Assembly (NCBI GenBank): GCA_963383645.1
Contig: OY726578.1
Location: 21,096,592 to 21,160,591, forward strand
From: Muscardinus avellanarius
Taxonomy: Eukaryota; Chordata; Mammalia; Rodentia; Gliridae
Length of the DNA stretch: 64,000 nucleotides
Direction: 5' to 3'
Under the pieces are notes generated by a model. The model did no database searches and had not been told where the DNA came from. It saw only the letters and a list, made by a program, of their open reading frames with translations. Below, piece by piece: positions 1 through 11,961 of the stretch; position 1 is the stretch's first letter; each line of letters starts with the position of its first letter. The position numbers and the translations under genes are program-made.

Positions 1-95
1 GCAGAATGATCTCAACACGTAATTTCCCCTTTTGGCCAGAGAGGGCGCTCTAGTTCTTTTGTTCCTTATCAGACAGTGAAACTGATTTCCAGATA
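1..95 (+). repeat. Unclassified repeat, copy 1 (second copy at 1384-1476)
   Basis: 'ggccagagagggcgctct' and flanks recur at 1384-1476 at roughly 80% identity. The family is unrecognised, possibly an old LTR or DNA-transposon piece. Confidence 0.6.
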
Positions 96-98
96 TAT

Positions 99-624
99 AA
101 TTTTTTTTTTTTTTGGTGGTACTGGGGTTCCTGGAAACCCTTCTACCTCCGGGCTACACTCCCAGACACACACACACACACATATATGTGTGTGTGTGTG
201 TATGTATGTATATGTGTATGTGTATATGTATGTATATATGTGTGTGTATATATATGTATATGAATATATATATATATATATTTTTTTTTTTTTGGCGGGT
301 CTGGGGTTGGAACCCAGGGGCATTCGATCTCCGAGCTATATCCCCTGCCCATTTTATTTATTCTTTATTTTGAAACAGGTTCTCACTGAGTTGCAGAGGG
401 CCTCACTAAGTAGTAGCTGAGGCTGTCTTCAAACCTTGATCCTCTGGTCTCAGCCTCCTGAATGCTGGTATTACAAGCATGCGCCACCACGCCCAGCTCC
501 AGACCTCTATTTTTATTTGGAAACAGAGTCTCCTAAGCCAGCGCGACTGGCTTCGAACCTGCGCGATCCTCCTGTCTCCGCCTCCCAAGCTCGGGGATTA
601 CAAGTGTGCCCACCACGCCCGGCG
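99..624 (-). mobile_element. Type B SINE split by a type A SINE
   Basis: Type B pieces at 99-170 and 499-624 are separated by a minus-strand type A SINE (283-498) and its tail, which has expanded into a CA/TG/TA microsatellite (169-282). Here type A is the later arrival. Confidence 0.85.
169..282. repeat. Compound (CA)n/(TG)n/(TA)n microsatellite
   Basis: Alternating purine-pyrimidine run of about 110 bp grown from the A-tail end of the adjacent SINE. Confidence 0.9.
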
Positions 625-794
625 TTGATGTCCAGATCTTAATCTTGCTTTCCAGGTGTTCTCGTGGCGTCCACTACGGGCCTGACGTGGTGCTCACCCG
701 AGAATTCAACAGCGATGACTCTCTGTGTAAAAGGGTGGCCACTTGCTGGCCCTGATGAGCGACTTCTCTTTGCGGTGTGTTTAAAACCCTGGAG

Positions 795-983
795 AAGCTG
801 GGCGTGGGGGCGCACGCTTGTCATCCCCGCGCTTGGGAGGCAGAGACAGGAGGATCGCGCAGGTTCAGAGCCAGCCTCGCTTAAGAGACCCTATTTCCAA
901 ATTAAAAAATATAAAATAGGTCTGGGAGTGTAGCCCGGAGGTAGAAGGGCTTCCAGGAACCCCAGTACCACCACCAAAAATAA

Positions 984-1022
<39 letters not shown>
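795..1022 (+). mobile_element. Type B SINE
   Basis: Full-length; ends in a (TAA)n tail (984-1020). Confidence 0.85.
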
Positions 1023-1023
<1 letters not shown>

Positions 1024-1383
1024 ATCCTGGAGAAGCCTGGCTTTTAAACGAAAACCTTATCACTAAATACTACTTATAAATACTACTTTATATAAATACT
1101 ACTTTTTTACATAAATACTACTTTATAAATATGCAAGTTAAAGCAGCAGAGCCTAATTATTTACTGGCAAAAGTGGTGCTTGAGATTTCTCATGGCATGC
1201 CTAGCAATTTATTTATAAGTTATACATGGCAAGACATTATGAGGGATGTTTTAATAGTAACTTCACACAAAGGATTAGAATTTAAATATGTAAATTCAGG
1301 GGATTCTAAAAAGGAATAAGAATCCCACTTACACCCTACTCGTTTGTACTGCTTGTGAAACAGGACATCCCTCCGCTGAGACT
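1023..1383. other. Intron, AT-rich, no gene
   Basis: Holds irregular 'ataaatactactt' repeats (1062-1132) and then a 62-codon open stretch with no recognisable similarity. I do not call a gene here. Confidence 0.6.
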
Positions 1384-1476
1384 GCAGAACAGTCTTAACA
1401 CTTAATTCCCCCTTTAGCCAGAGAGGGCACTCTGGTTCTTTTATTCCTTATCTTGTAAGGAACCAGTGATTTCCAG
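1384..1476 (+). repeat. Unclassified repeat, copy 2
   Basis: Matches the first 95 bases of the window through 'gccagagagggcactctggt', 'tattccttatc' and 'agtgatttccag'. Confidence 0.6.
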
Positions 1477-1499
1477 CTCTTAAGAGGATCTGATTCCAG

Positions 1500-1650
1500 G
1501 ACAGCCTCAGCTATTTTGTGAGGTCCTCTGCAACTCAGTGCGATACTGTTTCAAAATAAAGAATAAAAAATTGGGCTAGGGGTGTAGCCCGGAGGAAGAA
1601 TGCCCCTGGGTTCCATCCCCAGGACTGGGGAAAAAAAAAAAAAAAAAAAG
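1500..1650 (+). mobile_element. 5'-truncated type A SINE
   Basis: Begins in the middle ('cagcctcagctattttgtga'), keeps the ID-like tail and a poly-A. Confidence 0.8.
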
Positions 1651-1704
1651 GATTCATTTGGGGGAAAAAATCAAAATAAGGGAAGATGTGCTCATCTTTA
1701 AAAT

Positions 1705-1905
1705 AGATTTGAGCCAGGGGTGGTGGCAATGCCTGGAATTCCAGTCCTTGGGAGGCTGAAACAGGAGAATTGCAGGTTCCTGGCCTGTCTCGGTAGTTTA
1801 GTGAGACCGTTTCAAAATAAAAAGTCAAATAGGGCTGAGGGTGTAGCTCAGAGGTAGAATGTCCCTGGGTTCAATTCCCAGTACCATAAAAAATTTAAAA
1901 AAAAT
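1705..1905 (+). mobile_element. Type A SINE, diverged
   Basis: Complete head-to-tail but with many substitutions, so older than most neighbours. Confidence 0.8.
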
Positions 1906-2011
1906 ATTTTGATTGGAAATATTCTTTTCCCCTTGTTCCACAGAGAAAAGCCTATAAATTACTGAATTAAGAGTATAAAACAAAATATAAACCATTATAA
2001 GATATTCCACA

Positions 2012-2100
2012 TTTTATTTTTGCTTGCAGTGCTGAGGATTGAACCTATGGCCTTGTGCATGTCGGACAAGCACACTACCAAGGAGCCATAACCCCAGTCC
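2012..2100 (-). mobile_element. ID-like SINE monomer
   Basis: Reverse of 'gactggggttatggctccttgg'-type tRNA-derived sequence; keeps the longer loop 'cttgtccgacatgcacaagg' lost in the dimeric SINE tails. Confidence 0.75.
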
Positions 2101-3702
2101 ACATTTTAAAAAGCCTTACTTGCTGAATTTTCTTTTATATGATGCAACAGAAATATTAACACATCGGTGGTTCCAGAGAAAGAAAATCAAAGTTGGCTAT
2201 ATCTTGTTAAATCCTTATTCTCTGCTCAACACTTGCTGTTTATAACCCCAAAAGAACCAAAAAAAAAAAAAAAAAAAAGGATTCAGCGATCTTGCATTTC
2301 AGCGAAGTCCCCTGACCTGGGCGCACAGCAAAGGACCCACCACGCAGAGCGCTAGAAGCCAGCCGGCCGTGATGTGCAGGTCACCCCCGGCACACCCGCT
2401 CAAGCTTTGAACTCCGTGGTGAGTCAGAGCCAGGACCTGCAGGCAGCAGGTGATTAAATCATGAGATCTTGGTCCTCATGACTGACTTAGGGTCATTATA
2501 TCAGGGGAGTGGATGGGTGGAAGAGGTATTTGGCTTCTGGGTTCTCTTCTCCCATCCTCCTCTTCCCGCCGGCTCCCCGCTAGCACCACCCTCTGGTACA
2601 TCTTGGTCTCTGAACTGTGGGGAACCGATTTCATTTGGTCCCCAGTCTGTGGACTTCCATTGTAGCGACCTCGAGTGGCCAAGGACGAGCCTGTGTCCTG
2701 GCCGCCCTTGACCCTCCCATCTTTGCCTGCATCCGAAGCCGAATCTGGAAGGAAAGGGCCTTGCCCGACCTTGTGGAGAAGGCCTGCTGTGGTCCGACAC
2801 ACACGCTCCATGCTAAATTTAAAAAGCCTTTCATGAGGCCACAGGGAGCGTGTAAGGGGACTGCAGTCAAAGTCGACCGTGCCCCAAACACTTCGAGCAC
2901 ATGGGCCCCAGCGCCAGCGCCACAGCTCCGGCTATAAATACGGCCGCTCCGTGGCCCGCACGGGGAGGAATTATCCGAGACTGTTGTGCAGCTGTTCCAG
3001 GCTGCCGTGCTGAGAAAGTTTGGGCTTTCCGCTTAAAACCCTGAAGCACATCTGTTTCCAATGAAGTCTTGATTATTCTTTTGTGAACAAAGCCAAAGAT
3101 TGGGTTTCTATTTTGGAAAATGTGAAAGAAGGCCTCCGATAGTAATGATCCCTCTTCTGGGCGGGAGCGTGTGGGGCTCGCAGATCCTCCGTGATGGCAG
3201 CTGCTCCCCGTGCGGCCGCTTTAAATAGGAGATGGCCCGTCAGCGGCTCAGGACGCGCGGCCCAGTTCTCCCAGCATCACGCAGGGCATCTGGGCTGCAT
3301 CCGGGATGCCCAGGGACCAGAACGGAAGTGCGCAGCGGTCAAGCATGGTTTTGCAAGTTGTGGACAGCGGGGTGGCTTGAACCTGTGACCCATCCAAGCT
3401 TATCAGACATGCACTAATTAGACATGTTGAATTCACAGGGCAACTGTGGGCTATAAGCATCTAAAAACTCTCACATCAGCACAGAAAGTGTTTTAGATGA
3501 TTTTTTTGCATGTGGAAAAGATGTGAACTTGCTATTATTCTTAGTATAATCTGCTGAATACTGAAATGACATAGCACAAAAAATAAAGACAAAAAATATT
3601 TTTAAAAAGCCTCTCATATCGAATGTTAATTTTAGGATGCCCCAAAGATTGTGTGCCTTCTGAGTCGGAGCCAACAGCTGCCACTTTATTTAAAAACATT
3701 CC
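2101..3702. other. Unique intron with a GC-rich, TATA-containing segment
   Basis: No repeat recognised apart from a poly-A at 2260-2278. The 2830-3110 part is GC/CpG-rich and includes 'ggctataaatacggccgc' (TATA 2933-2940). A second 'gcggccgctttaaatagg' lies at 3213-3230. No exon seen. Confidence 0.5.
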
Positions 3703-3917
3703 TTTTTTTTTTTTTTTGCGATACTAGGCATTGAACCCAGAGGCAATCTACCTCCAAGATACACCCCCAGCCCTATTTTTTTTTATTCTTTATTCTGAAA
3801 CAGGGTCTCACTGAGTTGCAAAGGGCCTGAGTAGCTGAGGCTGTCCATAAACCGCGATCCCCCTCTCTCACCCTCCCAAACGCTGGGATGACAAGCGTGC
3901 GCCACCATGCCTGGCTA
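3703..3917 (-). mobile_element. Type A SINE
   Basis: Full-length, poly-T at left, head box at right. Confidence 0.85.
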
Positions 3918-5458
3918 AAACACTCCTTCTTTTTCCTCCTCCTACACAGAACAAACGTGATAACCTCAGGCAGCATCCGGCTCTCCGCAGCCGCCACCCA
4001 GGCCCTCTGCCTGCCTCTGACACCTCCGGGGACAGAGACATCCAGAGGCGACGTGCTTGGGACGAGGCCATCCACGGCCACAGCACCGCTACACTTTATC
4101 AGGCATCTTAAATCTAGACGAGGGATCCTGCCTGCAAGTCCACGGCTCAGACACGAGCTCTCAGAAGCCTCACAAAGCCACGTGACACAGGCGTAGTCAC
4201 CGCCACCCATAAACATGGCGTGCGGACAGGGACGCAGACACCCTCTGGAGCCCGGACCACGCCTCCCGTCCAGACCCTTCTCCAAATGCCTGTGGGTGTC
4301 TTCTGGGGTGCCAGGCAAGAGGAGGGGTGCAGAGAAGAGTCTGAGACGGGGCAGTGGTATACCGTGGTCAGAGCGAGGCGTATGAAGTCACAGGAAGGAA
4401 AGTTAAAGGACCCAGGGTCACACTGCCTCCCCTTGGGGCACCGCATGGAGAGGGGGCAGGGGCTCCCCACGCTTCTGACCTCGGGGGCCGGATCGGAGGC
4501 CCTCCTGTGCGCTGCATGATTCTGAGTGGCATCCGGGCCCAGACCCACGGGATGCCAGCCCCACTCTGAGTCGTGACCACCAGCAGGTCTGCGGTCGATG
4601 CCAAGGTCTTGGGCACTGGGCGGCTGCAGGCGCAGAGCCCGGCTCAGGCTGGCCTGTGATGATGCTGGAGGCCGAGGGCCAGTGGCCAGGGCCCCGCCTC
4701 ACGCCCTCCTGTTCTACTGGTTTCTTCATTTCCTAATGGCTTCCTTTTCCAAGGAAAAGCTGGTGCTCCTGGGCTGTGTTCCCGCTGCGGCTTTGTGAGG
4801 GAGGCACCCAGACGGCTCTCCTGCGTTCCCAGCTCAGGGGCCTCTGCCTGCCATCCCTGCCACAGGGTCCTGCTCAAGGTTCCTGGGACCCGCTGAGGTC
4901 CACAGCGATGGCCCCCCAGCTCGCCGGCACCAGCTCTAACTCCAGGCCCCCTGGACGCCATGGACACCAACCCTGCAATTAACATGAACTTGCTTCCTCT
5001 GCGGCTCCCAGATCCTCACACCTGCCTTGACCCTGCAGCGCCCCTGCTGCCCCCAACCCCTGGCTGAAAGACCACCCAGCCGCGCCCATCCTGTGCTCCA
5101 GAGCCTGCGGAGTCTGGGACCTGGATGACGGAGCCCACACCACCAGCATGGCACTGGAGACCTCCTGGTGTCCACCCAGTCTTAACCCCTTGGCAGACCC
5201 GCCACCTCGAGGAAGAGCAGCCTACGCCCGATGGTCCCCTCCACACAGGGCACCCGCTCCCACCCCGCTCAGGTCTCTGGACCATCAGCTTGTCTGTCCT
5301 CCGAAGCCTGTGTCACGCCATCACCTGTGGTACAGTCGCCCTGCCCTGCAGGGTCTGAATGAGTACTCCCCAGCTGTGCTCCAGCTCACCAAGTGTAATC
5401 CCCAGCCCGGGGCCGCCCTGCCTCTCCCCCTCCCGCACTGCACCCACCACGGTCTCTC
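3918..5458. other. Unique GC-rich intron, no gene seen
   Basis: Several overlapping open frames exist on both strands because stops are rare in GC-rich DNA. None has a recognisable domain or flanking splice sites in phase with GRK3. Confidence 0.5.
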
Positions 5459-5666
5459 TTTTTTTTTCCAGGTCTGGGAGTGGAAGCCAGGGGCATTCGA
5501 CCTCCGAGCGACACCCCCTGCCCTGTTTTTTATTCTTTCTTTTGAAACCGGGTCTCACTAAGTTGCAGATGGCCGCACTAAGTAGCTGAGGCCGTCCGCG
5601 AACTGCGATCCTCCGGTCTCAGCTTCCCGAATGCTGGGATGACAAGCGTGCACCGCCACGCCCGGC
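5459..5666 (-). mobile_element. Type A SINE
   Basis: Full-length copy with a short T-run start. Confidence 0.85.
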
Positions 5667-6054
5667 TGCACCACGGTTCTCCTAAATATTTGCCTAGCTT
5701 CATTTAAATCACGCAAGTCAAAACTCATTTCCTTCCCTTCAGTTTTAGTGGCGCATCTTTCCGTGAAGGACTTCTGAATGAGGAACAGAAAGGATGGCAG
5801 TCGATCATAAATCTTGCTGGGGAGGACTCACGGAGGCCCAGCCTCCACTGGAAGGTCCTCGCTATTGAGGCCCCATAGTGGTGACCAGGCAGTGGCGGGC
5901 GCATGTGGCATGAGGCAGGACGGCCTTCCCAGGGAAGTGCAAATGCCGGCACGGCCATTCTCGGACCAAAACGGCGACCTCTCTCTTCACATGCTGACCT
6001 TCCACGTGACGCAAAAGAGTAGAATTTTACTCAGCCATAAAGAAGAACAAAATT

Positions 6055-6262
6055 AAGCCGGGCGTGGTGGCGCACGATTGTAATCCCAGCATTTGGGAGG
6101 CTGAGACCTGAGGATCGCGGTTCGCGGACGGCCTCAGCTACTTAGGCCCTTTGCAACTCAGTGAGACCCTGTTTCAAAACAAAGAATAAAAAATTGGGCA
6201 GGGGGTGTAGGTCAGAGGTCAAATGCCCCTGGGTTCCATCCCCAGACCTGCAAAAAAGAGAA
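6055..6262 (+). mobile_element. Type A SINE
   Basis: Full-length; flanking 'gaacaaaatta' repeats at 6047-6057 and 6261-6271 look like its target duplication. Confidence 0.88.
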
Positions 6263-6389
6263 CAAAATTAGATCATGAAGTAACCACAGAGGATTATGTT
6301 AAGTGAGATGCGCCAGTCTCAAAAAGCCAAGGGTTGTATGTTTACTCTCATATATGGAAGCCAGAGAGAAAACAGAAATGTAAGGAACT

Positions 6390-6635
6390 TAGTTGGGCGT
6401 GGCAGCGCACGCTTGTCATCCCAGCATCTGGGAGGCTGAGACAGGAGGATCGGGTTCGAGGCCAGCCTCAGCTACTTAGGTCCTTTGCAACTCAGTGAGA
6501 CCCTGTTTCAAAGTAAAGAATAAAAAACAGGGCTGGGGTGTCACTCAAAGATAGAATGCCCCTGGGTTCCATCCCCAGACCCGCAAGAAAAAAAAAAGAG
6601 AAAGGGAAAGCAAGAAAGCAAGCAAGCAAGCAAGC

Positions 6636-6667
<32 letters not shown>

Positions 6668-6670
6668 AAA
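6390..6670 (+). mobile_element. Type A SINE with (GAAA)/(GCAA) tail
   Basis: SINE body to about 6596; the A-tail has expanded into 'gcaagcaagc...gaaagaaaga' to 6669. Confidence 0.88.
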
Positions 6671-6913
6671 CAAAGAAACATAGGAGCTTTGGATAAATGT
6701 GAAGGGAGACCAGCGGGATAGCAGAAGGGAGCTGAGGGAGGGAGGCAGGAAGGGGAAAGGAAAAATAGAGGAAGAAAACAGGTCAAATAATCTTATGTCC
6801 ATATGAGAAGGTGTCACACTGATGTGGACGGAGGGTCCAGGGAGGGCCGTAGAGAGAAACGCAGCAAGACCTGTCACTTTGAACCTCACTGTGATGTATA
6901 CTTACAATGCGTC

Positions 6914-8195
6914 ATATACACACACACACATACATATACACACATTTATATATACATATACACATATACACATACACATATACACACATTGATATATACA
7001 TATAAACACAGACACATATACACACATATATACACATTTATATATACATATATACATATACACATATACACACATACATATATACACATTTATGTATACA
7101 TATATACATATATGCATATATACACACATATATACACATTTATATATACATATACACATATACGCATATACACACATACATATATACACATTTATATATA
7201 CATATACACATATACACACATACATATATACACATTTATATATACATATACACATATACACATACACATATACACACATATATACACATTTATATATACA
7301 TATATACATATACACATATACACATACACATATACACACATTGATATATACATATAAACACAGACACATATACACACATATATACACATTTATATATACA
7401 TATACACATATACGCATATACACACATACATATATACACATTTATATATACATATACACATATACACACATACATATATACACATTTATATATACATATA
7501 CACATATACACATACACATATACACACATACATATATACACATTTATATATACATATAAACACATACACATATACACATACATATATACACATTTATATA
7601 TACATATACACATATACACATACACACATACATATATACACATTTATATATACATATACACATATACACATACACATATACACACATACATATATACACA
7701 TTTATATACACATATAAACATATACACATATACACATACATATATACACATTTATATATACATATACACATATACACACATACATATATACACATTTATG
7801 TATACATATACACATACACATATGGACACATACATATATACACATTTATGTATACATATATACATATACGCATATATACACACATATATACACATTTATA
7901 TATACATATACACATATACACATATACACACATACATATATACACATTTATATATACATATACACATATACACACATACATATATACACATTTATATATA
8001 CATATATACATATACACATATACACACATACATATATACACATTTATGTATACATATACACATATACACACATACATATATACACATTTATATACATGTA
8101 TATACATATACACATATACACATATTCACAAACATACATATATACACATTTATATATACATATACACACACACATATATATACATATTTTTATAT
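6914..8195. repeat. 1.28-kb TA/CA-rich minisatellite with higher-order structure
   Basis: Some two dozen units of about 44-54 bp, each marked by 'tatacacatttatatataca'. A variant block with 'attgatatatacatataaac' recurs at 6988 and 7340, so the array has a higher-order repeat of about 352 bp. Both strands read open for up to 205 codons, but the product would be only Y/I/H/T repeats. Confidence 0.92.
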
Positions 8196-8202
8196 ATATA
8201 CT

Positions 8203-8697
8203 TGGTTTTTGGTGGTACCGGGGATGAAACCCAGGGGCATTCTACTTCCAAGCTACACCCCCATACTTTTTTTAATCTTTTTTTTTTTTTTTTGCGGGTC
8301 TGGGGATGGAACCCAGGGACATTTGACCTCCGAGCTACACCCCCAGCCCTATTTTTTATTCTTTACTTTGAAATGGGGTCTCACTGAGTTGCAGAGGGCC
8401 TCACTAAGTAGCTGAGGCTGGCTGCGAACCGTGATCCTCCTGTCTCAGCCTTTCAAGTCCTGGGATTACAAGCGTGCGCCATCATGCCCAGCAAAAGTAA
8501 TTTTAAAAAAAAATTTTTGGTGGTACTGGGGTTCCTGGAAACCCTTCTACCTCCGGGTTACACTCCCAGACCTATTTTATATTTTTATTTGGAAACAGGG
8601 TCTCTTAAGCCAGCGAGGCTGGCTGCAAACCAATGCGATCCTCCTGTCTCCGCCTCCCAAGAGCGGGGATGACAAGCAGGCGCCACCACGCCCAGCC
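8203..8697 (-). mobile_element. Cluster: ID-like piece, type A SINE, type B SINE
   Basis: ID-like tail piece 8203-8268, type A 8279-8493, type B 8511-8697, all minus. Confidence 0.85.
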
Positions 8698-9153
8698 AGA
8701 AATAAATTTTTTAGAAAACAACAAAAACAAAAAAATGTCAACCCTCTGTGGTTACAAAGCATGGAAGGGGCCCTTTGATAAGATGGCTTGTAACAGCTCA
8801 GTCCTTCCTGTCCGCCCAGAGCCCGGGGCTCCTGCCCTAGTCACCACGGTTCTCTTGTTAGGCATCCTTGAAGCCACCCTCTTGTCTGCAACACCCCTCA
8901 CGACAGGAGCCAGGCTGAGCAGAAGGATGGGCATGGGAACTCGTAACTTTGGGTTCCGTGGTATTTTACACTTGAATTGTGGCCAAGGGAGATGGAATTC
9001 ATTTTACCATCTACAAATCGCACCACTGGGTCATGGAGAGAGGATAACTCAACAAAGCCTCCAATCTGGGGGAAAATAAAAGAGGGTTAGACCAGCTCCT
9101 CAGCCTACAAGCAGGGGCAACTTTACAAATCCACAGGATAAGAAAGAAGAATC
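8698..9153. other. Unique intron
   Basis: No repeat or exon recognised. Confidence 0.4.
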
Positions 9154-9806
9154 TGAGCAGCATGGTGGCACACGCTTGTAATCTCTGCACTTGGGAGGCT
9201 GAGACAGGAAGATTGCAGGTTAGAGGTCAGTCTCAGCAACCTCACGAGGTCCTCAGAAACTTAGTGAGATCCTGTTTCAAAACTAAGAGCTGGGCATGGT
9301 GGCGCACGCTTGTAATCCCAGCACTTGGGAGGCTGAGACTGGAGGACTGCGGTTCACGGACAGCTTCAGCTACTTAATGGGGTCCTCTGCAACTTAGTGA
9401 GACCCCGTTTCAAAGTAAAGAATAAAAAATAGGGCAGGGGGTGCAGCTCAGAGGTTGAATGCCCCTAGGTTCCACCCTCAGACCCACCCAAAAAAGATAA
9501 ATAAAATAAGAGGAGGGCATGGTGGCACACGTTTGTAATCCCTGCATTTGGGAGGCTGAGACAGGAGGATCATGGTTCACGGCCAACCTCAATTACTTAC
9601 TGAGGCCCTTTGCAACTCAGCGAGACCCTGTTTCAAAATAAAGAATAAAAAATAGGGCTGGGGGGTATAGCTCGGAGGTAGAATGCCCCTGGGTTCCATC
9701 CCCAGTACTGCAATAAAATAAAATAAAATAAAATATCAAATCAAATAGGGCTGAGATACAGCTCATCGGTAGAATGCCTTTGGGCTCAATCTCCAGCACC
9801 ACCAAA
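9154..9806 (+). mobile_element. Four adjacent SINE units
   Basis: Head-only type A 9154-9287, full type A 9288-9508, full type A 9511-9736, then an ID-like tail piece 9746-9806. The first head and last tail may be one old SINE split by the two middle ones. Confidence 0.8.
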
Positions 9807-10485
9807 AAATAAAAATTTTTAAAAAGAATAGGCAAATGAGCCCTGAATGAAAGCCTTAGTAGATTTTCTTGATAGACCTCACTGTTGATTTTTTAATTCA
9901 ACAGGTTAGCTGGTGCAAAGTTTTTCCTCAGCCCCAAACTCCATGAGCACAACTTCTGAATCTCCAGCCCCGTCTCTGGTGAGAAGCAAGAGGCTCCTGG
10001 CATCTCCATGGCGCCCAGGGAGGGAGGGAAGGAGGGAGGGAGGCTCACAGGGGCAATGGCTTTCTCTGGTTTGCTTTGGATAAACTCTCTAATCAGGTCA
10101 GCCAGTCCAACGACAGGAATTAAGCCCATCCAGGCTCCGCAAATCTGGTAATTCAGTTACAGCGCCACAGACCTGACCAAACAATAACACAGTTTCAGCT
10201 CTCAGGGGATGCGGTAAGCAGAGACAACTGGTCTACCGTGGTCCAGAGGGCAGAGCGTGGGAGCTGGGGGGTGGACTGGGGGGACTACGAAGTTCAGCCT
10301 CTCCTCAGAGTGATGCACTAGGTAACCAGGACAACGCAGGGCGCTCTGCGAGGCTTCCTGGAGGGGCGGCCAGCACGCAGGACCGTGTCCCCGGGAGAAG
10401 GAACAACGGGAGACTCTCATGTGCCCTCTGTGTCCTTGTGAGTGACAAATATAAACACATCTTAAGTTCTATTAAAACTGAGCTC
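9807..10485. other. Unique intron
   Basis: Contains a short (GGGA)n run near 10018-10042. Nothing coding recognised. Confidence 0.4.
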
Positions 10486-10744
10486 CAAGCTGGGCGCGCT
10501 GGTGGCGCACGCTTGTCATCCCAGCATTCAGGAGGCTGAGACCGGAGGATCGCGGTTCGCGGACAGCCTCAGCTACTCCGTGAGGCCCTCTGCAGCTCAG
10601 TGAGACCCTGTTTCAAAATAAAGAATAAAAAAATAGGGCAGGAGGTGTAGCTCGGAGGTCAAATGCCCTTGGGTTTTGTCCCTAGACCCGCCAAATAAAT
10701 AAATAAACAAATAAAATAAATAAATAAATAAATAAATAAATAAG
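10486..10744 (+). mobile_element. Type A SINE with (AAAT)n tail
   Basis: Full-length; tail 'aaataaataaat' to 10744. Confidence 0.88.
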
Positions 10745-10757
10745 ATTGAGCTTTACG

Positions 10758-10860
10758 GCTGGGGGGCTATAGGTCAGTTGGTAGAGCGTCGGCCTACTAT
10801 ATCTGAGGTCCTGGGTTCAATCTTCAGTACAGTAAGTAAGTAAATAAATAAATAAACAAA
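10758..10860 (+). mobile_element. ID-like SINE monomer
   Basis: Retains full tRNA-like length ('tcagttggtagagcgtcggc') and B box 'gggttcaatc'. Confidence 0.8.
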
Positions 10861-11118
10861 TCTCTCCATTAAAGTTGGCGAAGACATCTTAAGATTCCTG
10901 GAGACACCAATGACCCTGTTAAGCGTTCTATTATAAGAATATATCTTGCCATAATCCTTTTTACCCGATTTCCTCGTCCTCTGTAGTTCAGAACGAGGGC
11001 CAAGCATAATTTTGGCTCTGGAAGCACAAATCCCTTTCAGCACCTTGACAAGACTGCTGGAGGGGTTGACTTGGGTCCTTCATCCTTTATTCGTGCTTCT
11101 CAAAAGCACTTTCAGCTC

Positions 11119-11338
11119 AAGCCGGGCGTGGTGGCGCACGTCTGTAATCCCAGCACTTGGGAGGCTGAGACAGGAGGACCCGGGTTCTGGCCCAGCCTCA
11201 GCTACTTAGTGAGGCTCTCGGCAACTTAATGAGACCCTGTTTCAACATAAAACATAAAAGAATAGAAAATAGGGCTGGGGGTGTAGCGCAGAGGAAGAAT
11301 GCCCCTGGGTTCCATTCCCGGTACTCCAAAAAAAAAAA

Positions 11339-11372
<34 letters not shown>
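11119..11372 (+). mobile_element. Type A SINE followed by (GT)n
   Basis: SINE to 11338, (GT)n 11340-11371. Confidence 0.88.
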
Positions 11373-11373
<1 letters not shown>

Positions 11374-11691
11374 GTTTCAGCTCCCAAGGGAACCACCCAG
11401 AAGCACGTGCTTGGAAGGAAGTTCAACCCGCCTTCTGCAAGGTCCTACCTGCCAATATGGAACCTACACCCTGGCCACGGCGTGCCAGTGGAGCTATTTC
11501 AAAGCAGACCCATTTTAAGCTTAAAAGTGTCCTGATTCCTACAGGATGTGGAGCAGGTATACGAACCTGTGGCTCTGATCTGCAGCTCCGGGCAAAGCGG
11601 CTCTCGAGCGTTAGGGCAGGAAGGGCCATTGTGGCTATCTCCCAGAGTAAGATTACGACGCCAGGGGAGACTCATCTCCAGGCAGCCACTC

Positions 11692-11812
11692 ATTCATTCA
11701 TTCATTCATTCATTCATTCATTCATTCATGTTCAGTGCTGGGGATGAAGCCCAGGACTGGGAGCAGGCAAGGTGAGCACTCGACCACCAAGCTACATTCC
11801 CAAACCCAAGTG
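11692..11812 (-). mobile_element. (CATT)n tract and ID-like SINE
   Basis: (CATT)n 11692-11729 is the expanded tail of an inverted ID-like monomer (11728-11812). It ends 42 bp left of the 11.9-kb GRK3 exon. Confidence 0.8.
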
Positions 11813-11853
11813 TTCTCAATCTTGAGCAAAGCACACGGGGCGGCTCCACTCAC

Positions 11854-11961
11854 CCTCGCAGGAGTTTGAAGAGCATACATCCCAGGGAGAACCAGTCGGC
11901 GCTGCTGTCGTAGGACGTCCCCTTCTGCAGCACCTCGGGAGCCATGTACCCGTGGGTGCCC
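11854..11961 (-). CDS. GRK3: GRK3 coding exon, residues 351-387 (APE motif, helix F); leftmost exon seen
   Basis: 108 nt: G completes Val351, 35 codons, then GG of Gly387 (phase 2 exit). The acceptor is 'tcccccag' and the donor 'gtgagt'. It starts [20 protein letters not shown], with the APE motif (A358-E360) at the end of the activation segment, and continues [15 protein letters not shown] with the conserved helix-F Asp. S367 replaces A of human GRK3. The following exon (HSPFRQHK...) was looked for to the left and not found, so it lies outside the window. The remaining 11.8 kb is intron. Confidence 0.96.

Noticed and set aside
1131..1319. 62-codon open frame with balanced composition
   Set aside because: Recognised nothing in it, no splice or promoter context, AT-rich intron.
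6902..8190. Long open frames (105-205 codons) on both strands
   Set aside because: They encode only Tyr/Ile/His/Thr or Cys/Val repeats from the TA/CA minisatellite and exist in several frames at once.
9162..9377. Recurrent short peptides such as 'LGRLRQEDRGSRTASAT' or 'RGILPPSYTP' across the window
   Set aside because: They are translations of the SINE head and tail, not genes.
1..11853. Search for the next GRK3 exon (HSPFRQHKTKD...)
   Set aside because: No match with splice signals found; it probably lies to the left of the window.
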